Of a stretch of 42,703 nucleotides of DNA, positions 41,736 through 42,703 are shown piece after piece. A program made the translations under genes and the position numbers. The notes beneath the pieces were generated by a model. The model searched no databases. It saw only the letters and a program-made list of their open reading frames with translations, and was not told the origin of the DNA. Positions within the stretch are counted from its first letter, which is position 1. The number at the start of each line of letters is the position of its first letter. Origin of the DNA: Bacteroidales bacterium M5 (lineage in GTDB: Bacteria > Bacteroidota > Bacteroidia > Bacteroidales > Muribaculaceae); NCBI GenBank assembly GCA_001689535.1, contig LUJP01000091.1, positions 1 to 42,703 of the forward strand, in the 5' to 3' direction.

Positions 41736-41796
41736 AAAAATAAACCGGCGCCGTGCCCTCGGCTGGATATGCGCCTGTGACAATGGCGCCGGTTTA
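41736..41796 (-). terminator. Terminator after tuf, abutting tRNA-Trp
   Basis: TAAACCGGCGCC (41741-41752) pairs perfectly with GGCGCCGGTTTA (41785-41796) over 12 bp, with a 32-nt loop. On the minus strand a T5 run follows (41740-41736), ending 4 nt before the tRNA 5' end at 41731. Confidence 0.85.
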
Positions 41797-41857
41797 TCTA
41801 TGGGGATTGTATGGTTTCGGCCCTGAGGCCTGAATTACATTCCGTCAATGGTGGGTA

Positions 41858-42703
41858 TTACTCGAGGATCTCGGTGATCTGACCCGAACCAACGGTGCGG
41901 CCACCTTCGCGGATAGCGAAACGCAGACCCTTGTCGCAAGCCACGGGGTTGATGAGGCTTACGTTGATTTCTACGTGGTCACCGGGCATTACCATCTCTA
42001 CACCTTCGGGGAGAGTGATCTCACCGGTCACGTCGAGTGTACGGATGTAGAACTGAGGACGGTAGTGGTTGTGGAACGGTGTGTGACGGCCACCTTCTTC
42101 TTTCTTCAGGATATAAACCGAAGCCTTGAATTTATCGTGGGGCTTAACAACACCGGGATGGCAGATTACCATACCACGCTTGATATCTTTCTTGTCGATA
42201 CCGCGGAGAAGCAGACCTACGTTGTCGCCGGCTTCGCCCTGATCGAGGAGCTTGCGGAACATCTCAACGCCGGTTACAACCGACTTCATGTCTGCACCAA
42301 GACCCATGATCTGAACCTCGTCGCCTACTTTTACGATACCAGTCTCGATACGGCCAGTAGCAACGGTACCACGACCGGTGATTGAGAACACGTCCTCAAC
42401 AGGCATAAGGAAGGGTTTGTCGATATCGCGGGGAGGCAGGGGAATCCAGTTGTCAACAGCGTCCATGAGCTCGAGAACTTTCTCTTCCCACTGGGGCTCG
42501 CCATTGAGGGCACCGAGAGCTGAACCACGGATGATGGGGGTGTTGTCGCCATCATAGTCGTAGCTCGAAAGAAGATCACGCATTTCCATCTCAACGAGCT
42601 CGAACATTTCCTCGTCGTCTACCATGTCGCACTTGTTCAGGAACACTACGATACGGGGAACGTTCACCTGGCGGGCGAGAAGGATGTGCTCGCGGGTCTG
42701 GGG
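41858..42703 (-). CDS. tuf: Elongation factor Tu, C-terminal part (runs off the window)
   Basis: 281 residues are present, from 'PQTREHILLARQV' to the C-terminal 'GSGQITEILE', about residues 115-395 of the family. The GTP-binding NKCD motif ('VFLNKCDMVDDEEMFEL') and the SAL-type motif ('IRGSALGALNGE') are present; G1-G3 lie outside the window. Domain 2 ('PVEDVFSITGRGTVATGRIETG') and domain 3 ('RHTPFHNHYRPQFYIRT') are complete. It delivers aminoacyl-tRNA to the ribosome. A strong terminator lies downstream. Confidence 0.97.
   Translation of the reverse strand, partial: PQTREHILLARQVNVPRIVVFLNKCDMVDDEEMFELVEMEMRDLLSSYDYDGDNTPIIRGSALGALNGEPQWEEKVLELMDAVDNWIPLPPRDIDKPFLMPVEDVFSITGRGTVATGRIETGIVKVGDEVQIMGLGADMKSVVTGVEMFRKLLDQGEAGDNVGLLLRGIDKKDIKRGMVICHPGVVKPHDKFKASVYILKKEEGGRHTPFHNHYRPQFYIRTLDVTGEITLPEGVEMVMPGDHVEINVSLINPVACDKGLRFAIREGGRTVGSGQITEILE

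Overview
The window is a 42.7-kb piece of a Bacteroidota chromosome, most likely order Bacteroidales. The evidence is the promoter grammar (TTTG about 19-20 nt upstream of TAnnTTTG), the lack of Shine-Dalgarno sequences, a TonB-dependent receptor with a carboxypeptidase-regulatory-like N-terminal domain, lipoprotein efflux adaptor and outer-membrane factor, a PpiD-type SurA_N protein of about 690 aa, and RpoB/RpoC lengths typical of the phylum. The GC-rich codon use fits Muribaculaceae better than Bacteroides; that family call is inference. Most of the window is ordinary core genome. The interest lies in its regulatory leaders, intergenic repeats and several decayed genes.

Layout. The extreme left edge carries what looks like the terminal repeat of an IS3-family element. 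Bases 262-7111 (+) hold a tripartite RND efflux operon (adaptor, pump, outer-membrane factor) followed by lpxA and a terminator. Bases 7251-9035 (+) hold a tetrapyrrole-methylase-type methyltransferase and a metallo-beta-lactamase-fold hydrolase. Bases 9242-14059 (+) hold a TonB-dependent receptor and a large OB-fold lipoprotein. Bases 14205-16785 (+) hold a formate/nitrite-type channel and a cytoplasmic GH13 enzyme, then prs. A shared terminator separates prs from the minus-strand pair pheT-yebC. Next are a PDZ-containing remnant, queE and queD (-), a TPR membrane protein (+), a repeat-rich spacer, sdaA, a PpiD-like chaperone and metK (-). MetK has a roughly 240-nt leader with a SAM-II-like riboswitch. 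A frameshifted NagX/DUF5009-like remnant follows. The right third is the classical tuf / tRNA-Trp / secE-nusG-rplK-rplA-rplJ-rplL-rpoB-rpoC block on the minus strand, ending in a strong terminator.

How the parts work together. The efflux trio spans both membranes. LpxA starts lipid A synthesis, so the left block concerns the cell envelope. The TonB receptor and its partner lipoprotein look like a two-part outer-membrane uptake or binding system of unknown substrate. QueD and QueE catalyse consecutive steps to 7-carboxy-7-deazaguanine, and their genes overlap by 4 bp. The right block makes RNA polymerase, its elongation factor NusG, the L11/L1/L10/L12 stalk proteins, SecE and EF-Tu. It is punctuated by a probable attenuator between rplL and rpoB and by a terminator that abuts the tRNA-Trp gene.

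No CRISPR array, rRNA gene, prophage or complete transposase was seen.
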